From Parapedobacter sp051400755 (lineage in GTDB: Bacteria; Bacteroidota; Bacteroidia; Sphingobacteriales; Sphingobacteriaceae): 64,000 bases of DNA. Location of the stretch: assembly GCF_051400755.1 (NCBI RefSeq), contig NZ_JBLFFL010000006.1, positions 1 to 64,000 of the forward strand. The letters run 5' to 3'. The position numbers and the translations under genes were made by a program. Under the pieces are notes generated by a model. It was not told the origin of the DNA. It searched no databases and saw only the letters and a list, made by a program, of their open reading frames with translations. The first letter of the stretch is position 1, and each line of letters begins with the position of its first letter. Shown here in pieces: positions 1-8,943 of this stretch.

Positions 1-101
1 TTAACATGTCACTTGGATATTCGAATTTATTATTTTTTATCCGGTTATCCAGTGACACAGTTTAAGTTACACTCTCAAATCTCCTTAAAGTAATAGTCTT
101 T

Positions 102-1439
102 TTACCCAGTCTTTTGATTTCTCAACCTGCTAAAGCTAAATTTTGCGTTCAATGTATCGGTCATATATTGGTTGAACGTCTTTGCGTGCACAGTGACCGT
201 ACCATTAAGAAAGCCATGTACATTTTCAGATATGTTTGTAGGAAAACCGGCACGCATCTGATCGGAAGCTGCAAAGATTTTAAGCATAACCATCAGGTCA
301 AATTCATTCTTCTTAAACGAGGGATCAATTATTTCGATTTGTATATTACTGTTTTCTTGCAAGGCTGTCCTGATACTGGAGTTGATATGTTCGTCGCCAA
401 AAGAGTAACCGACGATGATCAGTTTATCACAGAATATACAATCCCTGTCAAATGCAGCTTGCATTTGCTTAAAAGGAGAGAATATAGCTCTTTGAGTTTT
501 CTGGTAACCGGTGATGAAATTCGTTAAGAAAACCGTCTTGCCTTTTTCGCTTTGAAAAGTTGGAAATTCGTCGGTGTTTTGTTCTAAATAGGCACCACAG
601 GCTAAATAAAACTCTGGCAATTCCAATTGATATTGGTTTAATGCTCTGACACGCCAAAACACGCTGCCATGAAGATTATAATGTGTATGCGAATCTTGAT
701 CTTCAAGTATCCGCCTGGCCTGCGGTCTTAACTGATCGGTATAACCAACAACATCCCCACAATCGAATCCTTCAAAAATTTCATACTTGTAGGGCGACTG
801 TGCCAACAATATTTTAAAGTTTCTATCATAGTTAAGCGTGTACATCCGCAACACATCGTTACCGTTGATAAGATTTACCCAATCCTGAAAAAGCTTGTTA
901 ATCTCAGCATTCTGTTCGGTAAGCACATTGGTTTTGCTGGCTGTATGGTAAGCATAGTGCTCAATTTCTATGGTAATATCTGTAAGTAAATGGGCAAGAA
1001 GTTGTTGCAGAAAGAACTGTTCAGGCGTTTCCTGTCCGTGGTTCATGATTGCCCATTCATCATCTTTTCCAGGTATATGCAGTTTGTATAATTGTTTGGC
1101 CTCACCGCCGATAATAGAAAAATTCAAGATCTCGTTTTCGAAGTTAATATTGAAAAATGGTTTCATCAATGCCGGTACTTTCTTACGCAGACCGTGGTTG
1201 GCATAGTAGACAATCAACTCTTCAATAACATTTATAATGGTTTCAAAATTTATATCTGCCTCATCATAACCCGGCACTTCGAGAAGCTTTTTATAAATAA
1301 AATCTGTAATACGGGTTTTGCTATCCTTGGTATAAAATCCTCGTTCCCTGATAAGTTTAGTCAGGTCTGGTGTTTTTGGACCGCCCCAATCAATCACTGC
1401 CCCGGCACCAAATAGGATAACATTTCTCTTTTTATTCAT
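102..1439 (-). CDS. SIR2-like domain protein, probable defence effector
   Basis: The 445-aa protein opens with a Rossmann loop of SIR2 type (GAGAVIDWGG, residues 11-20). It later shows the pair expected of a sirtuin-like NAD-binding site: TLNYD with Asn203/Asp205 and NLHGS with His257. A late VGYSFGDEHIN segment matches the closing Rossmann strand of SIR2_2-type families. No deacetylase zinc cysteines are evident. Proteins of this type in bacteria are usually NADases that act in abortive anti-phage systems, so NAD+ depletion is inferred here and not shown. It lies 51 bp downstream of a HEPN gene on the same strand and is probably co-transcribed with it. The A+T-rich composition contrasts with the rest of the window and suggests transfer. 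SIR2-like fold: fairly sure. Role: inferred. Confidence 0.8.
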   Translation of the reverse strand: MNKKRNVILFGAGAVIDWGGPKTPDLTKLIRERGFYTKDSKTRITDFIYKKLLEVPGYDEADINFETIINVIEELIVYYANHGLRKKVPALMKPFFNINFENEILNFSIIGGEAKQLYKLHIPGKDDEWAIMNHGQETPEQFFLQQLLAHLLTDITIEIEHYAYHTASKTNVLTEQNAEINKLFQDWVNLINGNDVLRMYTLNYDRNFKILLAQSPYKYEIFEGFDCGDVVGYTDQLRPQARRILEDQDSHTHYNLHGSVFWRVRALNQYQLELPEFYLACGAYLEQNTDEFPTFQSEKGKTVFLTNFITGYQKTQRAIFSPFKQMQAAFDRDCIFCDKLIIVGYSFGDEHINSSIRTALQENSNIQIEIIDPSFKKNEFDLMVMLKIFAASDQMRAGFPTNISENVHGFLNGTVTVHAKTFNQYMTDTLNAKFSFSRLRNQKTG

Positions 1440-1490
1440 AGGGAAAGTTAACCATTTTTAAATCCATATACAGTTAATCCTGATCTCAGC

Positions 1491-2921
1491 TTACGATTTA
1501 TCAGGACTGGCAATATTTCGCAGGCAACTACCACCTCCAACTCTTTGTCCAGCGTGGATCATCCGCCATTTAATTACTTCCGTCATTCCGCGGTCTATTA
1601 CGTTGCCATCATATCCTACTAATTTCAGTATTAGCATGGAGCTCAGCATGACCAGGCGGTTTGCCAGTATACTAAGTAATTCCTGGTCATTTAAAATCGT
1701 ATTTTTATTACGGGGTAGGTTGCCATGGAGAAAAAGGTTGCGGCTGTTGATGCATTCCTTTTCTTCCACGTCCAGTATGATGCCCATTTGATCAAATGCC
1801 GAAGTTAGTTTACTGGAATTTGGCTTATTATTAATGATGTTAATTTTATTGGTCAACATGGTCAGCTGATCTTTTTTCAGACGATCTGCGTATTTCTTGA
1901 TCACTTTGTTCAAATCGTAAAGCAGCCCCCTTGAAACCGTTTTATCATCAATAATTTTTTCTGCTGAGTTTTTTTCCTGAATCTTTCTAGTGATTGTCTC
2001 AAGAGCTACCGCACCCAATGATGCTTGAGAACAACCTTTTAAGGTACTGGCTTCAATCAGTAGATAGGCCGAACGTAAGTATTCTTTATCATGATACAAT
2101 AGGTTTACCAATTTATTAAATTGTATACTGGTCAATTGCCTTTGTTCTCTAGGGACATCTGCATAATGGCCAGAGTCCATTATAGGTTTGTCGGAAAGTA
2201 TGGCGGAATCAAAATTCTCATAATAAAAGGAAATCCTATCTTTATTTTCCACCTTTTTCACGGTAAAATAGTAAATCATGCTACGCATGTAAAAACCATT
2301 GAGAAAGCCATAGGCGGTTATCACTGCATCTACAATGGTTTCAAATTGATCGAAATCAATTTGACCATTAGGATTAATAATGAAATAACCATTATCCGCA
2401 TCAATAGCCTCATGATAAAATAAAAAATCAACCTTCCCAACTTTAAGCGCTACAGCATTAAAAAAGCCATTGTCTTCTTTATGTGTTTTCAAATCAAAAA
2501 TTAATCCTGACGAGTAAGGATTGAATTTAGCTTTACTATACTTTATATAAGCTTTTTGTCTTGATTGCTTCCAGATACTGTCATCTACGTCACCTCTAAA
2601 TGACTTAATTTCAATATCAAAATTACATGGAGTGTCCTCTTGAAGACCTCTTGACCCTTTTAGTACGTCAACGTTTTTTATATGGATAATCATCCCGTCT
2701 GTAACCAAAGCAAATGGTCTTTGAAAAAAATAATTTAAATCAATACCTTTCTTTTGTTCATCAGGTTGCAGGGTGAAATTGAGTTTGAAATTATTACTAT
2801 CCTCGATTTGAAACTTTGAATCTATTGCCAACCCCTTTTCAGTGGTGATTAATTTATAGGGTGTTTTGCCGTTTTCGATAATATCGATCATGTTTAGTAC
2901 GGCTCTGTCTGGTTCCAACAT
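1491..2921 (-). CDS. HEPN-domain protein (ApeA-like?), probable RNase partner of SIR2
   Basis: The 476-aa protein has an N-terminal half rich in beta strands with no motif I can name. The C-terminal half is helical and contains R394-NLFL-H399, the R-x4-H signature of HEPN ribonucleases, in a context (ECINSRNLFLHGN) typical of Apea-like or Cthe2314-like HEPN domains. Many HEPN proteins cleave RNA during phage infection, and ApeA has the same order of a beta-rich N-terminus then HEPN, but it is longer, so the ApeA link is tentative. It is the first gene of a two-gene minus-strand unit with the SIR2 gene. A 13-bp palindrome lies 37 bp before its start. The region is A+T-rich. HEPN call: moderate to good. 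N-terminal function: unknown. Confidence 0.6.
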   Translation of the reverse strand: MLEPDRAVLNMIDIIENGKTPYKLITTEKGLAIDSKFQIEDSNNFKLNFTLQPDEQKKGIDLNYFFQRPFALVTDGMIIHIKNVDVLKGSRGLQEDTPCNFDIEIKSFRGDVDDSIWKQSRQKAYIKYSKAKFNPYSSGLIFDLKTHKEDNGFFNAVALKVGKVDFLFYHEAIDADNGYFIINPNGQIDFDQFETIVDAVITAYGFLNGFYMRSMIYYFTVKKVENKDRISFYYENFDSAILSDKPIMDSGHYADVPREQRQLTSIQFNKLVNLLYHDKEYLRSAYLLIEASTLKGCSQASLGAVALETITRKIQEKNSAEKIIDDKTVSRGLLYDLNKVIKKYADRLKKDQLTMLTNKINIINNKPNSSKLTSAFDQMGIILDVEEKECINSRNLFLHGNLPRNKNTILNDQELLSILANRLVMLSSMLILKLVGYDGNVIDRGMTEVIKWRMIHAGQRVGGGSCLRNIASPDKS

Positions 2922-2957
2922 TTTAACTTATCTAGTAGTCATAAAAGTAAATGAAAA

Positions 2958-2995
2958 ATCCCTAGTAGAGTTAATTCATCTTCTCTACTAGGGAT
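2958..2995 (-). terminator. 13-bp perfect inverted repeat: terminator or operator before HEPN-SIR2
   Basis: Arms at 2958-2970 and 2983-2995 pair perfectly over 13 bp (ATCCCTAGTAGAG and its complement) around a 12-nt loop. Read on the minus strand the hairpin is followed by TTTTTCATTT, which fits an intrinsic terminator for the open frame ending at 3005. A further CTAGTAG copy at 2932-2938 sits exactly 30 bp from the one at 2962-2968, so the site could also be a repressor operator for the HEPN-SIR2 unit. Confidence 0.55.
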
Positions 2996-3004
2996 AAAAT
3001 TAAT

Positions 3005-3235
3005 TCAATTAAATGCATGCGGAAAAAACATGCTAGAAGCCAATCTTGTAGCTGGAAGTTGCGGATCAAGCTCCATCATTTTCGCCCTCATATTAGCCAG
3101 ACGCATCAAATCGTTGATAAATTCCGTCGACATCAGTATGTCCTTCCACCCGAATACTCGAAAGCACTTGCGGTTTTTCCGTAGGTGCTTTATTTGTTGA
3201 AACGATTGCCAACTGCTGCCGATTTTACCTAATGG
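3005..3235 (-). pseudogene. Orphan gene tail or 42-aa small ORF
   Basis: The minus strand is open for 76 codons from just after a stop at 3236-3238 to a TGA at 3005-3007. It has no start near its upstream end. The only internal ATG (3131-3133) would give a 42-aa product beginning MSTEFINDLMRL, preceded by a GGAAGGA stretch. The residue pattern (charged, amphipathic, with a mix of Lys, Asp, Glu and Leu) looks protein-like, and the frame ends 10 bp before a terminator-type hairpin. I read it as the 3' remnant of a gene whose front was lost at the AraC boundary, or a small gene. I do not recognise the family. This accounts for most of the 2,922-3,263 gap. Confidence 0.3.
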
Positions 3236-3263
3236 TTAGCCATTTTAGTTATATTCGTCGCTG

Positions 3264-4154
3264 ATGGAAAGTTACCACAAGTATCTGCCAACCAGTAATG
3301 CCGATGAAAAATGGGGGTTGACCCTGCTCAATGTAGGATATGGAGCCATACCGGGTGCTTGCGCTTATCCGAATGAGCAGCACCCCACGCCCTACCAATT
3401 TAAATGGGAGCAAGGCAGGATCCTACAAGAATACCAGCTGATATACATCTCGGCCGGCAGCGGCATCTTCGAATCGACCAAAGGCGGCGTGATCACCATT
3501 GACGAGGGTTCGATCATCTTGCTCTTCCCGGATGAATGGCACCGCTACAAACCACACGGCACCACCGGGTGGATTGAATATTGGGTCGGTTTCAGCGGTA
3601 ATATTGCGGATAACCTGATCAAACATTCCTTTTTCACGAAAAAGAACCCTGTACTTTTTACGGGCGTGAAGCCGGATATCATCCGGTTATACCAAGACAT
3701 CATCAGCTATACCCGATGCGAGCTGCCCGGCTACCAACCGCTGGTAAGCGGCTGTGTATTGTATCTGCTGGGGATGATTTATTCGGTATCCAAGCAACAG
3801 GCGCTTGCTAAAAACAACGGAGATCACCAACGCCTCGTCCAAAAGGCGACGGCAATGCTGCGTGAAAGCGCCGAAACCGACGTCACCATGGAGGGAATAG
3901 CGGATCAGCTAAAAATGAGTTATTCTTTGTTTCGCAAAGTTTTTAAAAAACACACGGGCATCGCCCCGGGTCAATATTTATTGCAGCTGAAAGTAGACCG
4001 GGCAAAACACCTCTTGCTGTATACGGATAAACTGGTCAAGGAGATCGCATACGACCTGAACTTCGAATCGGAAGGCTATTTCTCGAAATTTTTTAAGGAG
4101 AAAACAGGTGTCTCGCCATTGGCTTACAAAAAGTCCTACTCCTCAGGGGCTTAG
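3264..4154 (+). CDS. AraC-family transcriptional regulator
   Basis: The 296-aa protein has a cupin-like AraC ligand-binding domain (about residues 35-150, with the IYISAGSGIFES and DEGSIILLFPDEWHRY strands). A C-terminal pair of helix-turn-helix units (about 190-290) carries the family signature EIAYDLNFESEGYFSKFFKEK. It probably senses a sugar or related ligand and activates the adjacent SusC/SusD genes, which start about 200 bp downstream in the same direction. It has no transmembrane sensor, unlike hybrid two-component SusR regulators, so the ligand should be intracellular. The ATG follows a TATATTCG sequence close to the -7 consensus. Family call is secure; the target is inferred from position. 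Confidence 0.9.
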   Translation: MESYHKYLPTSNADEKWGLTLLNVGYGAIPGACAYPNEQHPTPYQFKWEQGRILQEYQLIYISAGSGIFESTKGGVITIDEGSIILLFPDEWHRYKPHGTTGWIEYWVGFSGNIADNLIKHSFFTKKNPVLFTGVKPDIIRLYQDIISYTRCELPGYQPLVSGCVLYLLGMIYSVSKQQALAKNNGDHQRLVQKATAMLRESAETDVTMEGIADQLKMSYSLFRKVFKKHTGIAPGQYLLQLKVDRAKHLLLYTDKLVKEIAYDLNFESEGYFSKFFKEKTGVSPLAYKKSYSSGA

Positions 4155-4244
4155 CGACATGGTGTGGAAAACACTGTCGAAGCACGTATCAAAATTTGCA
4201 TGCTAAATGCCAAAAGCTCCATTCCAAACCGGTATGGCCCTGCT

Positions 4245-4252
4245 TACTTTTG
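4245..4252 (+). promoter_or_regulatory. Possible -7 element of susCD
   Basis: TACTTTTG matches the Bacteroidota -7 consensus TAnnTTTG about 100 bp before the susC start. No TTG lies about 20 bp upstream, which fits an activator-dependent promoter controlled by the AraC protein but is weak evidence on its own. Confidence 0.3.
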
Positions 4253-4350
4253 AAAATAGGCTACGTAAAACTAACCAATAGTATAACACTTGCCGACAAG
4301 TCCATGTGGGTAATGTACCGCAATGCAGACGTAAAAATCCAAACTATATT

Positions 4351-7300
4351 ATGAAACAGATTAATCCCATCCGAAAACTGCATCGACTCACCTTACTCCT
4401 CGCATTGGGGCTAGCTTTTCCATGGATCCCAGCTGGGGCGCAGGTGTCCTTGACAGGCACGGTCATTGACTCGGTGACCGCTACGCCGATCTCGGGTGTA
4501 TCCGTGTCATTGGGTGATTCGGCAGGGGCCACGTCAACAGACGCGCAGGGCCGGTTCACACTGGATGCCCAACCGGGCGCCACGGTGGTATTTAGACACG
4601 TAGGCTATGAAGAGCATACGATCAACGTGAATGAAAATCGAACACTCACGATCCGTCTCCGGCCGCTCGAACAGGCACTGGAGGAGGTGGTCGTGGTGGG
4701 CTACGGTTCGCAAAGGCGTGCAGATATCACGTCCGCCATTTCTGTTGTCAACATGGAGCAGGTAGGAGACGTGCCGACCACTAATACTTCCCGACTGCTG
4801 CAGGGCCAGGCGGCGGGCGTTCAGGTCAGGCAACGTTCCGGTAGGCCGGGAGAGGAGATGGAGATCACGATCAGGGGGTTAGGCTCCCTAGGGGCCGGAA
4901 GTCAACCCTTATTTGTGGTAGATGGCTTCCCGATTGGAACGTCGTTGGGGCAGAACCTTAATCCTGCAGATATCGAAAGCATCACGATACTCAAAGACGC
5001 GGCGTCGACGGCCATATATGGTGCCAGGGGATCAAACGGCGTAATTCTCGTTACCACGAAATCCGCCCAATCCGGAAAGGTGGGCATCGATTTCGTCATC
5101 AACCAAGGGGTGGCCAATATCCCCGGTTCCAGAAGGACGAAGATGATGAACGGCGTAGAATTCGCCCGGTTCAAAAAAGAAAGTTTCGAAGACAGGATCC
5201 GTTATTTTGAGCAGCGCGAACCCACCCTGGAGGAAATCCCCGAGGAGTTCAGGTATCCGGAGCAAACGCAATACAGTACCGATTGGTTTGGCGAGATCAT
5301 GAACCAGAATGCGATGTTCCAAAACTACAATGCTACGCTTACCGCCGGGAAAGGAGATATCCGATCGCTGGTATCCGTAGGCTACATTAATCAAGAGGGC
5401 GCGGTAATCAAGACGGATTTCGACCGATTTAATGCGCGGGCGAATACCGAAGGGAAAGTCACCGATTGGCTTTCGATGGGTTGGAATATCGCGGGCTCCC
5501 GTTCCCGCGAAAACTATGCGCCTACGGACGGCAGGGACGCATTGGTGGGCAGGGCATTGTGGGCGGATCCCCGCTATCCCGTTTACAATGAAGACGGCTC
5601 GTTTAATGCGTACATCGGGGGAACAAACGGTGTCTTCGGCACGGCTAACGTCGTGCAGGAGATGCATGAGATGGAGCGTATACTTAACACCAATAATATA
5701 CTTACGAATGGGTATCTGGAATTTTCTTTCCTGAAGGATTTCAAATTCAAAACTTCTGTGAATGCGACATTGATTGAGGTAGAGCAAAAAGAATACAGAC
5801 CCTCTACCTTGGCAGGGGCGGGTTCCAATCAACCTCCACCAAGGGAGGCAAGCCTGATGCAGCGCGCGGACAAAGTGCTGAATGTAGCAGCAGACCAATT
5901 GCTTTCCTATAATAAAACGGTGGCTCAGCACCGCTTCGAGGCGTTGCTCGGCTATACTGCACAGGAAGAAACATTCAAGCGGCTCCAGGGCAATGGCAAT
6001 GATTTCCCGAATGATGTAAACCGGTACCTGAACTCCGCGGTGCTACAAACCTCCAGCTCGGGGGAGTACTCGTGGAGCCTGCTCGCCTATTTTGTCAGGG
6101 CTAACTATTCATTTGATGATAAGTATCTCTTTTCGGCCTCTTTCCGAAGGGAGGGCAGTTCCCGATTCGGATCAAATAGCAAGTGGGGAAATTTCCCGGC
6201 GGTATCGGCCGCATGGCGGGTGTCGGAGGAGTCTTTTATGCCTCAGACCGATTGGATCACCGATCTTAAATTGCGTGCCAGTTACGGAATCACGGGCAAT
6301 AATGCCATCGGCAATTATTCCAGCCTCGCCAATATGGCGATATCGAATTATGTTTTCGGAGGTAATATCGCAGATGGTCAACGGTTATTCAATTTCGCCA
6401 ATGCCAACTTGGGCTGGGAGCAATCCGAGCAAACAGATATCGGTTTAGATCTGGCGTTGTTCGGCAGTCGATTGATATTCACGGCAGAATATTATAATCG
6501 ATTGACCAGGGATATGTTGCTTTCGGTAGAGATGCCGATCGTATCCGGATTTGGTTCTTCATTGGACAACGTCGGTAAGGTAAGGAACCGTGGGGTGGAA
6601 TTGGCCGTGGACTATCGAACCGAGCTCGGTCAACTGAACTTACGGGGCAATTTAAACTTTACATTAAACAGAAATAAAGTGCTGGAAATCAGAGGGGAGA
6701 ATGACGAGATATGGAACGGTGGTTTGTATAGCACCTACAATGTCTCCAAGATCGGAAGGCCCATGGCCATGCTGTACGGCTTCCGCATGATGGGAATATT
6801 CAACACGGAGGACGAAATAGGTGCCTGGCCGGAGCAGGATGGCGCGATACCGGGGACATATAAGTTTTACGATGCGAATGGAGACGGTGTCATCTCGTAT
6901 GACCAGCAGGATATGATAGAAATCGGGAACCCTCATCCGGACTACGTCATCAATTTGACATTAGGGGGTGACTACAAAAGGGTTGATTTCAATGTTCTGT
7001 TTACCGGAGCGTTCAACTACGATGTGTTTCGAAACATCGAAGCCACCACGATGAACATGGATGGCGTATTTAACGTGCTGCAATCTGCTGCAAATCGATG
7101 GCGATCTGCTGAGAATCCGGGCGACGGCACCGGCGCTACCACGAATACCTGGAAGTGGCAACGGGAATCCAACTCCAGGTATGTGTATGATGCCAGCCAT
7201 GTGTGGCTAAGGAACATCAGTTTTGGCTACACGATCCCACAGAATCCGGTCATTCCCAATGCGCGGGTCTTTTTCAGTGCCGAAAACTTGTTTTTGTTTA

Positions 7301-7419
7301 CCGCTTTCCCCGGTTCGAATCCGGAGGTGAATCAACGCGAGGGAATCAATATCGGCGTGGACGATGAGAAGTACCCTGTGCCGCGTACATTTACATTGGG
7401 AGCAAGCATCAAATTTTAA
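4351..7419 (+). CDS. SusC/RagA-type TonB-linked outer-membrane transporter
   Basis: The product is 1,022 aa from the ATG at 4351. A longer frame from 4306 lacks a plausible signal start, whereas the chosen start gives a clear signal peptide ending near PAGAQ. A carboxypeptidase-like regulatory domain follows (about 25-105), then the SusC plug (EEVVVVGYGSQRR, FVVDGFPIG, ILKDAASTAIYGARGSNGVI) and a long 22-strand barrel ending in an aromatic-rich C-terminus. SusC proteins import glycans, glycopeptides or other large ligands with energy from TonB and with SusD as lid. The SusD partner begins 18 bp downstream. No hydrolase, sulfatase or sensor kinase is present, so the substrate cannot be named. 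Confidence 0.95.
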   Translation: MKQINPIRKLHRLTLLLALGLAFPWIPAGAQVSLTGTVIDSVTATPISGVSVSLGDSAGATSTDAQGRFTLDAQPGATVVFRHVGYEEHTINVNENRTLTIRLRPLEQALEEVVVVGYGSQRRADITSAISVVNMEQVGDVPTTNTSRLLQGQAAGVQVRQRSGRPGEEMEITIRGLGSLGAGSQPLFVVDGFPIGTSLGQNLNPADIESITILKDAASTAIYGARGSNGVILVTTKSAQSGKVGIDFVINQGVANIPGSRRTKMMNGVEFARFKKESFEDRIRYFEQREPTLEEIPEEFRYPEQTQYSTDWFGEIMNQNAMFQNYNATLTAGKGDIRSLVSVGYINQEGAVIKTDFDRFNARANTEGKVTDWLSMGWNIAGSRSRENYAPTDGRDALVGRALWADPRYPVYNEDGSFNAYIGGTNGVFGTANVVQEMHEMERILNTNNILTNGYLEFSFLKDFKFKTSVNATLIEVEQKEYRPSTLAGAGSNQPPPREASLMQRADKVLNVAADQLLSYNKTVAQHRFEALLGYTAQEETFKRLQGNGNDFPNDVNRYLNSAVLQTSSSGEYSWSLLAYFVRANYSFDDKYLFSASFRREGSSRFGSNSKWGNFPAVSAAWRVSEESFMPQTDWITDLKLRASYGITGNNAIGNYSSLANMAISNYVFGGNIADGQRLFNFANANLGWEQSEQTDIGLDLALFGSRLIFTAEYYNRLTRDMLLSVEMPIVSGFGSSLDNVGKVRNRGVELAVDYRTELGQLNLRGNLNFTLNRNKVLEIRGENDEIWNGGLYSTYNVSKIGRPMAMLYGFRMMGIFNTEDEIGAWPEQDGAIPGTYKFYDANGDGVISYDQQDMIEIGNPHPDYVINLTLGGDYKRVDFNVLFTGAFNYDVFRNIEATTMNMDGVFNVLQSAANRWRSAENPGDGTGATTNTWKWQRESNSRYVYDASHVWLRNISFGYTIPQNPVIPNARVFFSAENLFLFTAFPGSNPEVNQREGINIGVDDEKYPVPRTFTLGASIKF

Positions 7420-7437
7420 CGGCTAACCGTAACAATC

Positions 7438-8943
7438 ATGAAAAATACGAGATTATATTCCATTATTGCGGTCATCGGAGTAGCAATGACTTCCTGTGGA
7501 GAAGACTTCCTGAATAAGACAGACCCCACGGTGCTGGTGGCGGAGGAATTTTATAAGAATGAAGCGGAAATCCAGCAGGCCCTTACGGGCGTTTACGGCA
7601 TGCTCAGGGACCATTTTAACCAAGAATGGCAGTTTAATGAATACATATCGGATAACACCACGCTGCATTTTAATGTGGGCAATCGGGGGAATGGACCGTC
7701 GTTGGAGGCAATCGAGTTTTGGCAATACAATGCGGCGACACCCAATGTGGCCAACTTGTACAATACCATATACAGCATCATGGTGAACATCAATACGACC
7801 ATCACCCGGCTGCCCGAGGCCAATGCCTCGGAAGAATTGAAGCGACGCGCAGAAGGCGAAATGCGGATGATACGGGCCTATCTGTATTTTCAGTTGGTGC
7901 AGCATTTCGGAGACGTCATCATCGTGACGGAGCCGGTGAAGACGCCGGCGGAGGCTTTTGCGTTGGAGCGTCAACCGGTCGAGACCGTCTATGAATTGAT
8001 TTTATCGGATTTGGATGTTGCGATAAACGCTTTGCCGGAATCCTATCCCAGCAGTGACGTGGGGCGGGTGACTAAAGGTGCGGCGCTTTCCCTCTTGGGT
8101 AAAGTGAGGCTGACGCGGAAGGAATATCCGGAGGCCATTGAAGCGTTAAACCAGGTGTTGGGGATGGGATATCTGTTATTGCCGGATTATGCCGATGTTT
8201 TTGAGCCTGCGGATAAAAATCATGCGGAATCCATATGGGATATTCAGTATCAAGGCGAAAATCTCTTTGGCGTACACAGCAGCTTCATTTATACATTTGC
8301 CCCCCGGGAATCGAACGGAGCGGTAATCAATTTTCCCGGACAAGAGGGAGCGGGATGGAATACGCCCACCTTGGATATCATCGCGGCGTATGAACCCGGC
8401 GACCTGCGGAAAGAACCCTCCCTTCAAGAAGGGTATACCGACTTGCAGGGGCAATGGGTACCCGTCCCGTTTATCAACAAGTATAATCATCCGCACTCCA
8501 TCAGAAATGTCACGGACGATAACTGGCCCGTGATCCGTTATGCTGATGTACTGTTGATGTTGGCCGAAGCGATCAATGAGGCAAATGGCCCCACCTCCGA
8601 GGCCTTCGGCCACTTAAACGCGATCCGGGAAAGAGCGGGTCTGGCCCCATTGAGCGGCTTGGGACAAGCGGCGTTTAGGGAGGCGGTGTTAAAGGAACGC
8701 AGGATTGAGCTGGCCTTCGAAAATCATCGGTGGCTGGATTTGAAGCGTACAAAACCGGAAGCTGAGTTGGTACAATTTCTAAATGACTATGGATTGAGGG
8801 AAAGGGCAGACCCGACCACTTCTCGAGGGGGAATCCCATTCTCTAACAATGATTTTGTGTTTGAACCCCATGAGATTTTGTTTCCGATACCGGAGGCGCA
8901 GATGCGGATCAACCCGTCCATGCGTCAGAACCCCGGTTATTGA
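7438..8943 (+). CDS. SusD/RagB-type substrate-binding lipoprotein
   Basis: The 501-aa protein has a lipoprotein signal with the acylated cysteine probably at residue 20 (AMTSC), followed by acidic residues consistent with surface export in Bacteroidota. The body shows SusD features: an N-terminal helical TPR-like segment (EEFYKNEAEIQQALTGVYGM), RAYLYFQLVQHFGDV, and the C-terminal VIRYADVLLMLAEAINE and LKERRIELAFENHRWLDLKR blocks. It should form the lid of the preceding SusC channel. Its stop overlaps the end of the converging PolX-like gene by 7 bp. Confidence 0.95.
   Translation: MKNTRLYSIIAVIGVAMTSCGEDFLNKTDPTVLVAEEFYKNEAEIQQALTGVYGMLRDHFNQEWQFNEYISDNTTLHFNVGNRGNGPSLEAIEFWQYNAATPNVANLYNTIYSIMVNINTTITRLPEANASEELKRRAEGEMRMIRAYLYFQLVQHFGDVIIVTEPVKTPAEAFALERQPVETVYELILSDLDVAINALPESYPSSDVGRVTKGAALSLLGKVRLTRKEYPEAIEALNQVLGMGYLLLPDYADVFEPADKNHAESIWDIQYQGENLFGVHSSFIYTFAPRESNGAVINFPGQEGAGWNTPTLDIIAAYEPGDLRKEPSLQEGYTDLQGQWVPVPFINKYNHPHSIRNVTDDNWPVIRYADVLLMLAEAINEANGPTSEAFGHLNAIRERAGLAPLSGLGQAAFREAVLKERRIELAFENHRWLDLKRTKPEAELVQFLNDYGLRERADPTTSRGGIPFSNNDFVFEPHEILFPIPEAQMRINPSMRQNPGY

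Noticed and set aside
1..101. Left edge as part of another gene
   Set aside because: I find no frame continuing from the SIR2 stop region to the edge with coding character; nothing supportable is seen in these 100 bases.
5032..5931. 299-aa minus-strand open frame inside susC
   Set aside because: It is antisense to a clear SusC coding region, has no family resemblance and a basic, low-quality composition; a shadow of the real gene.
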